From: Bacillus sp. ISL-41
GTDB lineage: Bacteria > Bacillota > Bacilli > Bacillales > Cytobacillaceae
Assembly: GCF_018613235.1 (NCBI RefSeq)
Contig: NZ_JAGGQP010000050.1
Coordinates: forward strand, 1 to 36,662
Direction: 5' to 3'
Length of the DNA: 36,662 bases
A model generated the notes under the pieces. The model worked only from the letters and a program-made list of their open reading frames with translations, was not told the origin of the DNA and did not search any database. Shown here piece after piece: positions 30,206 to 36,662 of the stretch (the stretch's first letter is position 1; each line of letters begins with the position of its first letter). The translations under genes were made by a program, and so were the position numbers.

Positions 30206-32023
30206 TTGAGCAAGAAAGGTAACTCTCAAGTTTTGAAAAGGTTCCATTATTCTACTGACCAGGTTATTGATAAGCCTTTTAACTGGAAACAGATGTCGAG
30301 GCTTTTCGGTTATATGCTCCCATATAAAAAGACGCTTGTGCCGCTGTCGATTGCCATGGTTTTAATCACGACAGCAGTTAGACTGGCAATCCCAATTCTG
30401 ATTGGGATCTATACTCTTGACAGAGCCGTTAAAGATAAAGACGCCACTATGCTTTTATGGCTCGTTGCACTTATTGGGGGGCTTTATACAGCTTCCTATA
30501 TTGCGAACATTTACAGAATCCGCTGGATGAATCAATTAGGCCAGAATGTCATATATGATTTGCGCAAACATTTATTCACACATGTACAAAATCTATCCCA
30601 TCGCTTTTTTGACCAGCGTTCTGCGGGGTCCATACTCGTGCGGATCATGAATGACATCAATTCCCTTCAGGAATTGTTCACCAATGGTGTCATCAACTTA
30701 TTGATGGACATTGTTCTGCTGGTCGGCATCTTCTTTATCCTGTTCTCGTTAAGTCCGCAGCTTACGCTGGCAATCATGATAATTTTACCGATCATGTTCT
30801 TGATCTCAACAAAGCTGAGGAAAAACATCAGGCGCTCCTGGCAGGATGTTCGCATGAAGCAATCCAAGCTGAATTCCCATCTGAATGAAAGTATCCAGGG
30901 TATCAGGGTTACACAATCTTTTACGCAGGAAAAGGAAAACATGGCCTTTTTTGATGGAGTAAACGATGAGACCTTCCAGAGCTGGAAGTCGGCTTCGCAA
31001 AAAAATGCGATGTTTCGTCCTATGGTTGAACTGACCAATGCACTTGGTACGGCAGTATTAATTTGGTATGGAGCGAGTTTGATTCAAAATGGTACGATCT
31101 CAATTGGTGTATTCGTTTCATTTGCCTTCTATCTAGGTATGTTCTGGGAACCAATCTCCAGGCTGGGCCAGGTATATAACCAGTTATTGATGGGGATGGC
31201 TTCATCGGAACGAATCTTCGAGTTTCTTGACGAGAAGCCGATTGTTTCTGAGGCTGATCATCCGGTTGAGCTTGAGGATATGAGAGGAGAAATCAAATTT
31301 GATAAAGTCGTCTTTTCATATGATGATAAGAGAACGGCGCTTAAGGGGATCAGCCTCGAAATGAAGGCTGGACAGACGGTGGCCCTCGTTGGTCATACAG
31401 GATCAGGGAAAACAACGATTGCCAATTTAATCAGCCGGTTCTATGATCCTACTTCAGGCAGGGTAATGGTTGACGGTCATGACCTAAAAGATGTCTCCAT
31501 AGGCAGCTTGAGGAAGCATATCAGTATCGTCCTGCAGGATACCTTTATTTTTTCAGGGACGATCTACGATAATATTCTGTTCGGCAGGCCGGATGCTGCA
31601 GAGGAAGATGTAATAGCTGCCGCAGAAGCCGTAGGAGCAGCCGAATTCATTAAGAAACTGCCTAAGGGGTATAAAACAGAAGTGGAAGAAAGGGGTAATA
31701 TCCTTTCAGTCGGTGAAAGGCAGCTTCTTTCATTCGCCAGGGCGCTGCTAGCCAATCCACGAATCCTGATCATGGATGAAGCGACAGCGAGCATCGATAC
31801 CGAAACAGAAATGAGAATCCAAAAGGCTCTAAAAACCCTGTTAAACGGCCGAACGGCTATCATCATTGCCCACAGACTATCGACCATCAGGGAAGCGGAT
31901 AATATCTTCGTGCTAGAGAATGGCCTGATCATTGAGCAAGGTAATCATGACCAGCTTATGGACCTCGAAGGAGAATATCATGACCTTGTCAAAGCACAAT
32001 TCAATATGCTAGATGCAGTGTAA
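30206..32023 (+). CDS. yknV: ABC exporter half-transporter, canonical Walker B (YknV-like)
   Basis: The partner half-transporter, 605 residues, close to the 604 of B. subtilis YknV. Six membrane helices are followed by an ATPase domain with Walker A GHTGSGKTT (K402), a non-standard signature LSVGERQ (500-506), Walker B ILIMDEATAS with the catalytic Glu525, and IIAHRLST (His556). Its Walker site plus the partner's LSGGQ makes the one active ATP site. I chose the TTG at 30206, which has AGGGGGGAAG just upstream; an in-frame TTG at 30149 would add 19 residues. It is in an operon with the previous gene (81-nt gap). Confidence 0.9.
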   Translation: MSKKGNSQVLKRFHYSTDQVIDKPFNWKQMSRLFGYMLPYKKTLVPLSIAMVLITTAVRLAIPILIGIYTLDRAVKDKDATMLLWLVALIGGLYTASYIANIYRIRWMNQLGQNVIYDLRKHLFTHVQNLSHRFFDQRSAGSILVRIMNDINSLQELFTNGVINLLMDIVLLVGIFFILFSLSPQLTLAIMIILPIMFLISTKLRKNIRRSWQDVRMKQSKLNSHLNESIQGIRVTQSFTQEKENMAFFDGVNDETFQSWKSASQKNAMFRPMVELTNALGTAVLIWYGASLIQNGTISIGVFVSFAFYLGMFWEPISRLGQVYNQLLMGMASSERIFEFLDEKPIVSEADHPVELEDMRGEIKFDKVVFSYDDKRTALKGISLEMKAGQTVALVGHTGSGKTTIANLISRFYDPTSGRVMVDGHDLKDVSIGSLRKHISIVLQDTFIFSGTIYDNILFGRPDAAEEDVIAAAEAVGAAEFIKKLPKGYKTEVEERGNILSVGERQLLSFARALLANPRILIMDEATASIDTETEMRIQKALKTLLNGRTAIIIAHRLSTIREADNIFVLENGLIIEQGNHDQLMDLEGEYHDLVKAQFNMLDAV

Positions 32024-32029
32024 ATGCAG

Positions 32030-32054
32030 AGCCTTCTTCGTGAAGGCTTTTTTT
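32030..32054 (+). terminator. Terminator of the ABC exporter operon
   Basis: AGCCTTC (32030-32036) pairs with GAAGGCT (32042-32048) around TTCGT and is followed by Ts, directly after the yknV-like stop. Confidence 0.9.
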
Positions 32055-32168
32055 GCAGTATTTTTGAAAATCTAAAAGGAAGGATAACCACTTAATTATA
32101 CATTCTGTAACTTTTTGACAGAGTTACCGTCAAATTCATAAATAGAAGTGTTTCAAGGGGGCCTTTCA

Positions 32169-33122
32169 TTGTTGAAAAAAATATTTATTATGTGTATTTT
32201 CCTTGTACTTTTGCTGGCAGGCTGCAGCGGTGGGATGTCACAGGAAAATAGTAAGATGAGTTCTGAAGGGGATATGAACTCTGCTGCTGATATGGAAAAT
32301 GTAAGTGAGGATAATATTGGTTTTTCAGAAGATGAAAAACAAGTTGCTGACGCTGGAGAGAAATCGAAAGCAGAGGGACAATCCGACAAGGATGCAGATG
32401 AATCGGCTGCTCAGCGGATGGTCATCTATAATGCTGAAATGGATATCAGGGTTAAAAATTTTGAAAATGCGCGAAATGCCTTAGAAGAGAAGGCCAAGCG
32501 TTACAATGGCTATATCGTACAATCTGATTCGAACCGTTATGATGACGTTCAGCAAAGTGGCACGATGACATTCAGAATCCCACAGGAGCATTTCCAGGCA
32601 TTCTTAACAGACGCCGAAGGTCTTTCTGTTCAAGTTAATAATCGGCGTGTGAGCGGGCAGGACGTTACTGAGGAGTATGTAGACCTGGAATCCCGGTTAA
32701 AATCGAAAAGAGCTGTCGAAGCCAGATTACTTGAGTTTATGAAAGGAGCTCAGAAAACAGAGGATCTATTGAAGATTTCTTCGGATCTGGCAGATGTTCA
32801 GGAACAGATTGAACAAATAGCCGGAAGGAAGAAATACCTCGAAAACCAGACGGCACTTTCAACAGTTACTATCACATTACAAGAAAATGAAGTGCCAGTC
32901 CCGAAAATAGATAACGAGAGCTTGAACACCTGGCAAAAAATTAAAAAGCAGTTTGCTGATAATATCAACATCCTGCTGGCGGCAGGCTCAGGAATCATTG
33001 TTTTCCTTATTGGGAACCTCCCTATCCTCATAATTGTAGGAGCGATTGTAGCTGCTATCATCTATTTTGTTAGAAAGAAAGCTGTGCGAGGACAAAACAA
33101 TAATGTAGATTCCGATAGCTGA
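32169..33122 (+). CDS. DUF4349 lipoprotein
   Basis: A 317-residue envelope protein. A signal peptide with lipobox LLLAGC places the lipid Cys at residue 19. An acidic low-complexity linker (Glu/Asp/Ser-rich, to about residue 80) is followed by the DUF4349 domain (ERVxxYNAEMDIRV-like opening; GYIVQSDSNR; VSGQDVTEEYVDLESRLKSK), a coiled-coil stretch and a C-terminal transmembrane helix with a basic cytoplasmic tail. The function is unknown. The start is TTG (32169; an adjacent TTG at 32172 is equally possible) with AAGGGGG upstream. Confidence 0.88.
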   Translation: MLKKIFIMCIFLVLLLAGCSGGMSQENSKMSSEGDMNSAADMENVSEDNIGFSEDEKQVADAGEKSKAEGQSDKDADESAAQRMVIYNAEMDIRVKNFENARNALEEKAKRYNGYIVQSDSNRYDDVQQSGTMTFRIPQEHFQAFLTDAEGLSVQVNNRRVSGQDVTEEYVDLESRLKSKRAVEARLLEFMKGAQKTEDLLKISSDLADVQEQIEQIAGRKKYLENQTALSTVTITLQENEVPVPKIDNESLNTWQKIKKQFADNINILLAAGSGIIVFLIGNLPILIIVGAIVAAIIYFVRKKAVRGQNNNVDSDS

Positions 33123-33208
33123 GGATAAGAAGTGAAAGTGCCTCGATAGGTAAGGCTCTGAAGATTGTAGTGACCCACAATGTTATGTTTTCCTGAACAA
33201 GAAATCAA

Positions 33209-33239
33209 AAAAACCGTTGCGACACTCGCAACGGTTTTT
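33209..33239. terminator. Bidirectional terminator between DUF4349 and rnjA genes
   Basis: AAAAACCGTTGCGA (33209-33222) pairs perfectly over 14 bp with TCGCAACGGTTTTT (33226-33239). T runs on both strands allow it to stop both convergent genes. Confidence 0.95.
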
Positions 33240-33242
33240 CTT

Positions 33243-34910
33243 TTAAACCTCCATAATGATCGGCAGGATCATTGGACGGCGTTTTGTTTTTTCGTAGAGG
33301 AAAGGTGCAAGCGTATCAGTGATTTCGTTTTTGATTTCTGACCACTGAGTTGTTTTTCTTTCCATTACTTTATTTAAGTGCTTATTAATCAGGCTTTGTG
33401 CGTCGTTGATCAGGTCGCCTGATTCACGCATATAGACAAATCCGCGTGAAATAAGGTCAGGACCCGCAGCAATCTTGAATTCTTTCATATTGATGCTTAC
33501 TACTACAACGACAAGGCCTTCCTCAGACAGGATTCGACGGTCGCGAAGAACAATGTTCCCTATATCGCCAACCCCACTTCCATCAATGTAGACATTGCCG
33601 GAAGGAATCTTGCCAGCTACGCCAACCTCATTATCGCCAAGAGCAAGCACTTCACCGTTATCCATGATAAAGCAGTTCTCTTGAGGAACTCCACAATCAG
33701 TTGCGAGTTTCGTATGCATCTTTTGCATGCGGTACTCACCATGGATTGGCATAAAGTATTTCGGTTTGATCAGGCGAAGCATCAATTTCTGCTCTTCCTG
33801 ACCACCGTGTCCTGAAGTATGAATGTCGTTCAATGAACCGTGGATAACATCTGCACCTGCACGGGACAACATGTTGATTGTCCTGTTAACGCTGATGGTG
33901 TTACCAGGGATCGGAGAAGACGAGAACACTACTGTATCGCCAGGCTGAATTTGGATTTGGCGGTGTGTACCGTTCGCAATCCTTGATAAAGCAGCCATTG
34001 GCTCGCCCTGACTTCCGGTACAAAGGATTGTAACCTGGTTGGCAGGGAGTCTGTTAATTTGCTGTGCTTCAATGAATGTATCCTTTGGCGCATTGATATA
34101 GCCAAGTTCTTGTCCAATAGTAATTGCCGATTCCATGCTTCGTCCGAATACAGCAACTTTTCTGCTATTAGCGACCGCAGCTTCGACAACCTGCTGCAGG
34201 CGATGGATATTGGAAGCGAAAGTAGCAAAGATGATCCGTCCATCCACTTTTCGGAAAATATCATGAATGCTTTCACCAACACGGCGCTCAGACATCGTGA
34301 AGTGCGGAACCTCGGCATTTGTACTGTCCGAAAGTAAGCAAAGGACGCCTTCTTTGCCGATTTCAGCCATTTTTGTCAAATTGGCTGGTTCACCAACAGG
34401 TGTAAAGTCAAACTTGAAATCGCCAGTGTGGACGATTTGGCCTGGAGGCGTTTTCACTACGACACCATATGAATCAGGGATACTGTGTGTCGTTCTGAAG
34501 AAAGTGACCGAAGTTTTACGGAACTTGATGATGTCGTCTTCCTTGATTTCGATCAGCTTCGCTTTACGCAACAAACCGTGCTCTTCAAGCTTGTTTCTGA
34601 TCAGGCCGAGTGCCAGCTTGCCGCCATAGATTGGAACATTGATTTCGCGCAGTAAATAAGGGATGCCGCCGATGTGGTCTTCGTGGCCATGGGTAATGAA
34701 TAGGCCCTTGATTTTGTCTTCATTTTTTACCAGGTAGGAATAGTCAGGGATAACATAATCGATACCCAGTAATTCATCTTCTGGGAATTTTATGCCGGCA
34801 TCGATCAGGATGATTTCATCCTGGAACTGCACCCCATAGGTATTCTTGCCGATTTCGCCTAGTCCACCGAGCGCGAAAACGGCTGTTTGGTCATTTTTAA
34901 CGAATTTCAT
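33243..34910 (-). CDS. rnjA: Ribonuclease J1
   Basis: Ribonuclease J1, 555 residues, the same length as in B. subtilis. It is a 5'-3' exonuclease and endonuclease central to mRNA decay and 16S rRNA maturation. The beta-lactamase/beta-CASP core shows [10 protein letters not shown] (H74, H76, D78, H79), [18 protein letters not shown], the beta-CASP motif around [15 protein letters not shown], and the late [15 protein letters not shown] and [19 protein letters not shown] precedes the ATG. It follows rpoY after 3 nt, so the two are co-transcribed, as in B. subtilis. Confidence 0.98.
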   Translation of the reverse strand: MKFVKNDQTAVFALGGLGEIGKNTYGVQFQDEIILIDAGIKFPEDELLGIDYVIPDYSYLVKNEDKIKGLFITHGHEDHIGGIPYLLREINVPIYGGKLALGLIRNKLEEHGLLRKAKLIEIKEDDIIKFRKTSVTFFRTTHSIPDSYGVVVKTPPGQIVHTGDFKFDFTPVGEPANLTKMAEIGKEGVLCLLSDSTNAEVPHFTMSERRVGESIHDIFRKVDGRIIFATFASNIHRLQQVVEAAVANSRKVAVFGRSMESAITIGQELGYINAPKDTFIEAQQINRLPANQVTILCTGSQGEPMAALSRIANGTHRQIQIQPGDTVVFSSSPIPGNTISVNRTINMLSRAGADVIHGSLNDIHTSGHGGQEEQKLMLRLIKPKYFMPIHGEYRMQKMHTKLATDCGVPQENCFIMDNGEVLALGDNEVGVAGKIPSGNVYIDGSGVGDIGNIVLRDRRILSEEGLVVVVVSINMKEFKIAAGPDLISRGFVYMRESGDLINDAQSLINKHLNKVMERKTTQWSEIKNEITDTLAPFLYEKTKRRPMILPIIMEV

Positions 34911-34913
34911 AAA

Positions 34914-35126
34914 TTATTCGATCTCCAATACTTCAAAGTTTTCTTTTTGCTTTTCATACTCAAAATAGTTACCCTCAACTGCCTCGACATATTCAATATT
35001 ATATTGGCGATCAGCTATTTTTGTCCGTACATCTTTTTCAGTGTCCGCTTTTACATAAATGGTTTGTGTTTTTTCGCGAACTGGTACTTGCTTGTTGGAT
35101 TCCTGGAAGTAAACTTTAAAAATCAT
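34914..35126 (-). CDS. rpoY: RNA polymerase epsilon subunit
   Basis: RpoY (YkzG), 70 residues, a small Firmicutes-specific subunit of RNA polymerase. It is recognised by MIFKVYFQESNKQVPVREKT, TIYVKADTEKDVR and YNIEYVEAVEGNYF, and by its fixed place before rnjA. AAGGAGAGAGA precedes the ATG. The gene's stop and the rnjA start are 3 nt apart. It binds near the secondary channel and is proposed to give phage resistance or to modulate the enzyme. Confidence 0.96.
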   Translation of the reverse strand: MIFKVYFQESNKQVPVREKTQTIYVKADTEKDVRTKIADRQYNIEYVEAVEGNYFEYEKQKENFEVLEIE

Positions 35127-35299
35127 TAAAAATCTCTCTCCTTAATTAACTTTTTCTATTTAATAGGCAATTTCCGATGAAACATTTTGAAGATTTATGC
35201 GATTCCCTGCCAGGGATATACCAAAGGTAGACGAACTGATTTGTAGGTAAAGCATAACTCTGTCAAAACGATAAACGAAATCCGCCATATATAAAAATT

Positions 35300-35317
35300 A
35301 ACAATGTTACCATTGTT
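35300..35317. promoter_or_regulatory. Operator-like dyad upstream of rpoY-rnjA
   Basis: AACAATG (35300-35306) and CATTGTT (35311-35317) form a perfect 7-bp inverted repeat around TTAC. It lies 175 bp upstream of rpoY and downstream of the peptide gene's hairpin, so it could serve either unit. No T tract follows, which argues against a terminator. Confidence 0.35.
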
Positions 35318-35368
35318 ATTATCCATCGTGTCATGTTTTCCGCTATTAACCAATTTACAATAAGGAAG

Positions 35369-35394
35369 GAGCCCTTCGCAAGTTTGAAGGGCTC
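35369..35394 (-). terminator. Hairpin after the 23-aa peptide gene
   Basis: GAGCCCTTC (35369-35377) pairs perfectly with GAAGGGCTC (35386-35394). On the minus strand it begins 6 nt after the peptide stop and is followed by CTTCCTTATT, a moderately T-rich tail. On the plus strand As follow, so it is meant for the minus strand. Confidence 0.75.
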
Positions 35395-35400
35395 AAAAAG

Positions 35401-35472
35401 TTAAGCGATTGTTTTTTTTCGAAGCAAATCTTTCCACTGTTTTAAAAGCTTCTTTCTTAGCTTCTTTAACAT
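35401..35472 (-). CDS. Putative 23-aa cationic amphipathic peptide
   Basis: A 23-codon ORF reads from ATG at 35472 to TAA at 35401. Ten residues are Lys or Arg and one is Asp (net about +9). Leu2, Leu5, Leu9, Leu10, Trp13, Leu16 and Leu17 fall on one helical face, with basic residues on the other: a textbook amphipathic helix. The ribosome site AAGGAGATGATC matches the 16S complement AAGGAGGTGATC at 11 of 12 bases, with 10 nt from AGGAG to the ATG. A hairpin follows the stop. I recognise no family. It is either a membrane-active or membrane-binding small protein or, less likely, a chance ORF in a regulatory RNA. Confidence 0.6.
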   Translation of the reverse strand: MLKKLRKKLLKQWKDLLRKKTIA

Positions 35473-35769
35473 AGTGGATCATCTCCTTAGTTCTTATTTT
35501 AAACTATCCTTGTCCAAAGTAAAGTAAACAAGGAAAAGTTTAACTAAGTTTATTTTTCAAATTCCTATCTTTTTGTTTATATTATATGATGAAATAGCAA
35601 ATTTTTTCATGGGTATTGATGGAATGACATAAATTGTCATTGTTTTGACACAGTTTTAGACTTCTTATTTCTGTACATGCACGCAGCGATTTGGTAGACT
35701 ACCGGGATTACATAATACAAATCAATAAGTAAGAAAATAATTTCAATCATTGCATCGAAGGAGAAGATC

Positions 35770-36540
35770 ATGAGCAAAATCGTATTTTTTGATATAGATG
35801 GTACACTGTTGGACCATGATAAAAACCTGCCGGCCTCTACAAAAGAGGCAATTGTTACATTAAAAAATAATGGGGTTTTTGTAGCCATTGCTACAGGGCG
35901 GGCTCCATTTATGTTCGAATACCTGAGAGAAGAGCTGGAGATAGATTCTTTTGTGAGCTTTAACGGACAATATGTGGTGTTTGAAGGGGAGCCAATCAGC
36001 CAGAACCCTTTAAATAATGGAAAGATAGAAGAACTTTATTTCGAAGCTGCTGATAAGGGCCATCCAGTTGTTTTTATGAACCATATGACCATGAAATCAT
36101 CAGTGAAGCACCATGAATACATTGAAAAAAGCCTGGGGGGCCTGAAGTTCGCCCATCCTGAACACGATGACCGATTTTATGTAGACCGCGAACTCTATCA
36201 GACACTATTGTTCTGTGAAGAAGGTCAAGAGAAGTATTATAGGGAGACCTACCCTGAGTTTAACTTTATCAGGTGGCATCCATACTCTGTTGATATCCTG
36301 CCAGCAGGAGGGTCTAAAGCAGAAGGAATTAAGAAGATGGTGGAGCGATTAGGTTTCAAACGGGAAGATGTATACGCTTTTGGTGATGGGTTGAATGACC
36401 TTGAGATGATTCAAGCAGTAGGTACAGGGGTTGCCATGGGCAATTCTGTCCCTGAATTAAAGAAACTCGCTAATATGGTTACCCGTGATGTAGATGACGA
36501 TGGAATCTGGCACGGTTTGAAAGAGCTGGAATTGATTTAG
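35770..36540 (+). CDS. ykrA: HAD-superfamily Cof-type phosphatase YkrA
   Basis: A 256-residue HAD hydrolase of the Cof (IIB cap) subfamily. Motif I is FFDIDGTLLDHD (nucleophile Asp8 and acid Asp10), motif II is VAIATGRAP, motif III is the Lys in GGSKAEGIKKM, and motif IV is FGDGLNDLEMI. The cap domain lies between about residues 85 and 180. It probably dephosphorylates a sugar phosphate or cofactor such as FMN or PLP; the substrate is not readable from sequence. GAAGGAGAAG precedes the ATG. Position after rpoY matches B. subtilis ykrA. Confidence 0.95.
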   Translation: MSKIVFFDIDGTLLDHDKNLPASTKEAIVTLKNNGVFVAIATGRAPFMFEYLREELEIDSFVSFNGQYVVFEGEPISQNPLNNGKIEELYFEAADKGHPVVFMNHMTMKSSVKHHEYIEKSLGGLKFAHPEHDDRFYVDRELYQTLLFCEEGQEKYYRETYPEFNFIRWHPYSVDILPAGGSKAEGIKKMVERLGFKREDVYAFGDGLNDLEMIQAVGTGVAMGNSVPELKKLANMVTRDVDDDGIWHGLKELELI

Positions 36541-36560
36541 GCGATATTTTATAACTGCCC

Positions 36561-36613
36561 CAAAATTAACATAGGGTGTCCCAAGTTATTTGGGACACCC
36601 TATGTTAATTTTG
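36561..36613. terminator. 24-bp perfect inverted repeat, bidirectional terminator
   Basis: The arm 36561-36584 is exactly complementary to 36590-36613, with a 5-nt loop. The AATT-rich ends give Ts on both strands, so it can stop ykrA and the convergent gene at the right edge. The stem is unusually long for an intrinsic terminator. Confidence 0.88.
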
Positions 36614-36625
36614 CTTATGTGAGGC

Positions 36626-36662
36626 TTATCTTTCCACTGGTTTTGCATCGGGAATTTCAGCA
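36626..36662 (-). CDS. def: C-terminal end of a peptide deformylase (partial)
   Basis: Only the last 11 codons and the stop (TAA, 36628-36626) are in the window; they read AEIPDAKPVER. This resembles the PENAIAIER-like end I recall for Bacillus peptide deformylase (DefB/YkrB), which lies after ykrA and in the opposite direction in B. subtilis. The enzyme removes the N-formyl group from new proteins. The call rests on a short tail and synteny. Confidence 0.5.
   Translation of the reverse strand, partial: AEIPDAKPVER

Larger units (their letters stand above)
35127..35769. other. Spacer between rpoY and ykrA (643 bp)
   Basis: The spacer holds three separately listed elements: a dyad at 35300-35317, a hairpin at 35369-35394 and a minus-strand 23-codon gene at 35401-35472. 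On the minus strand a TTGACA (complement of 35273-35268) is a candidate -35 for rpoY-rnjA, but the best -10 (TACAAA) is only 15 nt away. From 35473 to 35769 the DNA is AT-rich, with a short minus-strand open frame (35637-35888) that lacks a ribosome site and that I do not accept. Confidence 0.5.

Noticed and set aside
35637-35888. Minus-strand ORF with a hydrophobic segment upstream of ykrA
   Set aside because: It has no ribosome site before any start and runs antisense through the ykrA 5' end, where ykrA has a strong site and clear HAD motifs.

Overview
The window reads as chromosomal DNA of a spore-forming Bacillaceae bacterium (low-GC Gram-positive). Most gene products match Bacillus subtilis proteins of the ykv-ykw-yku-ykn-ykq-ykr stretch, in nearly the same order: ykvS, ptsHI, ykwB, ykwC, patA, cheV, ykyB, ykuD, ykuE, ykuI, ykuJ, ykuL/darB, ccpC, dapH, dapL, ykuV, yknUV, rnjA, rpoY, ykrA, def. 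Spore-lineage signs are a Spo0E-type phosphatase and strong AAGGAGG-like ribosome sites, many ahead of TTG starts. The species is probably outside the subtilis group (for example a Mesobacillus/Cytobacillus-like lineage), but the genus is only a guess. I see no prophage, complete insertion sequence, CRISPR array, tRNA or rRNA.

Layout. 1-1060: small regulatory or unknown genes (YkvS, a 64-aa unknown, a Spo0E-like phosphatase). 1169-4567: a MoxR ATPase / DUF58 / membrane protein operon in which the third gene lacks the usual transglutaminase domain. 4883-6864: ptsHI, the general phosphotransferase proteins HPr and enzyme I, without ptsG beside them. 7142-13295: metabolic and surface genes (acetyltransferase, beta-hydroxyacid dehydrogenase, aminotransferase PatA, DinB-like enzyme, CheV, YkyB, LysM-L,D-transpeptidase). 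13499-19165: an intact PAS-GGDEF-EAL protein, a Tat-exported phosphoesterase, a C39-like lipoprotein and YkuI, an EAL protein that has lost its metal-binding Asp pair. 19239-22668: small membrane and secreted proteins, an MBL hydrolase/glutaredoxin pair, YkuJ, and the c-di-AMP receptor DarB. 22729-27891: a 14-TM drug exporter, CcpC with a perfect CcpC box, the acetylated branch of lysine/diaminopimelate synthesis (dapH-dapL), and YkuV. 27930-28085: three tandem 52-bp repeats built around a terminator hairpin. 28376-33122: a heterodimeric ABC exporter and a DUF4349 lipoprotein. 33243-36662: rpoY-rnjA (RNA polymerase epsilon and RNase J1), an unannotated 23-residue cationic amphipathic peptide gene, the HAD phosphatase YkrA and the tail of a peptide deformylase.

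Common themes are carbon-state sensing (HPr/EI, CcpC), nucleotide second messengers (c-di-GMP proteins and DarB), cell-wall precursor supply and crosslinking (PatA, DapH, DapL, YkuD), and RNA turnover. No complete undescribed system is evident. The most novel-looking items are the 23-aa peptide gene at 35401-35472, the tandem terminator repeats, the ribosome-site-sequestering terminator ahead of a 58-aa lysine-rich protein, and the catalytically degenerate YkuI.
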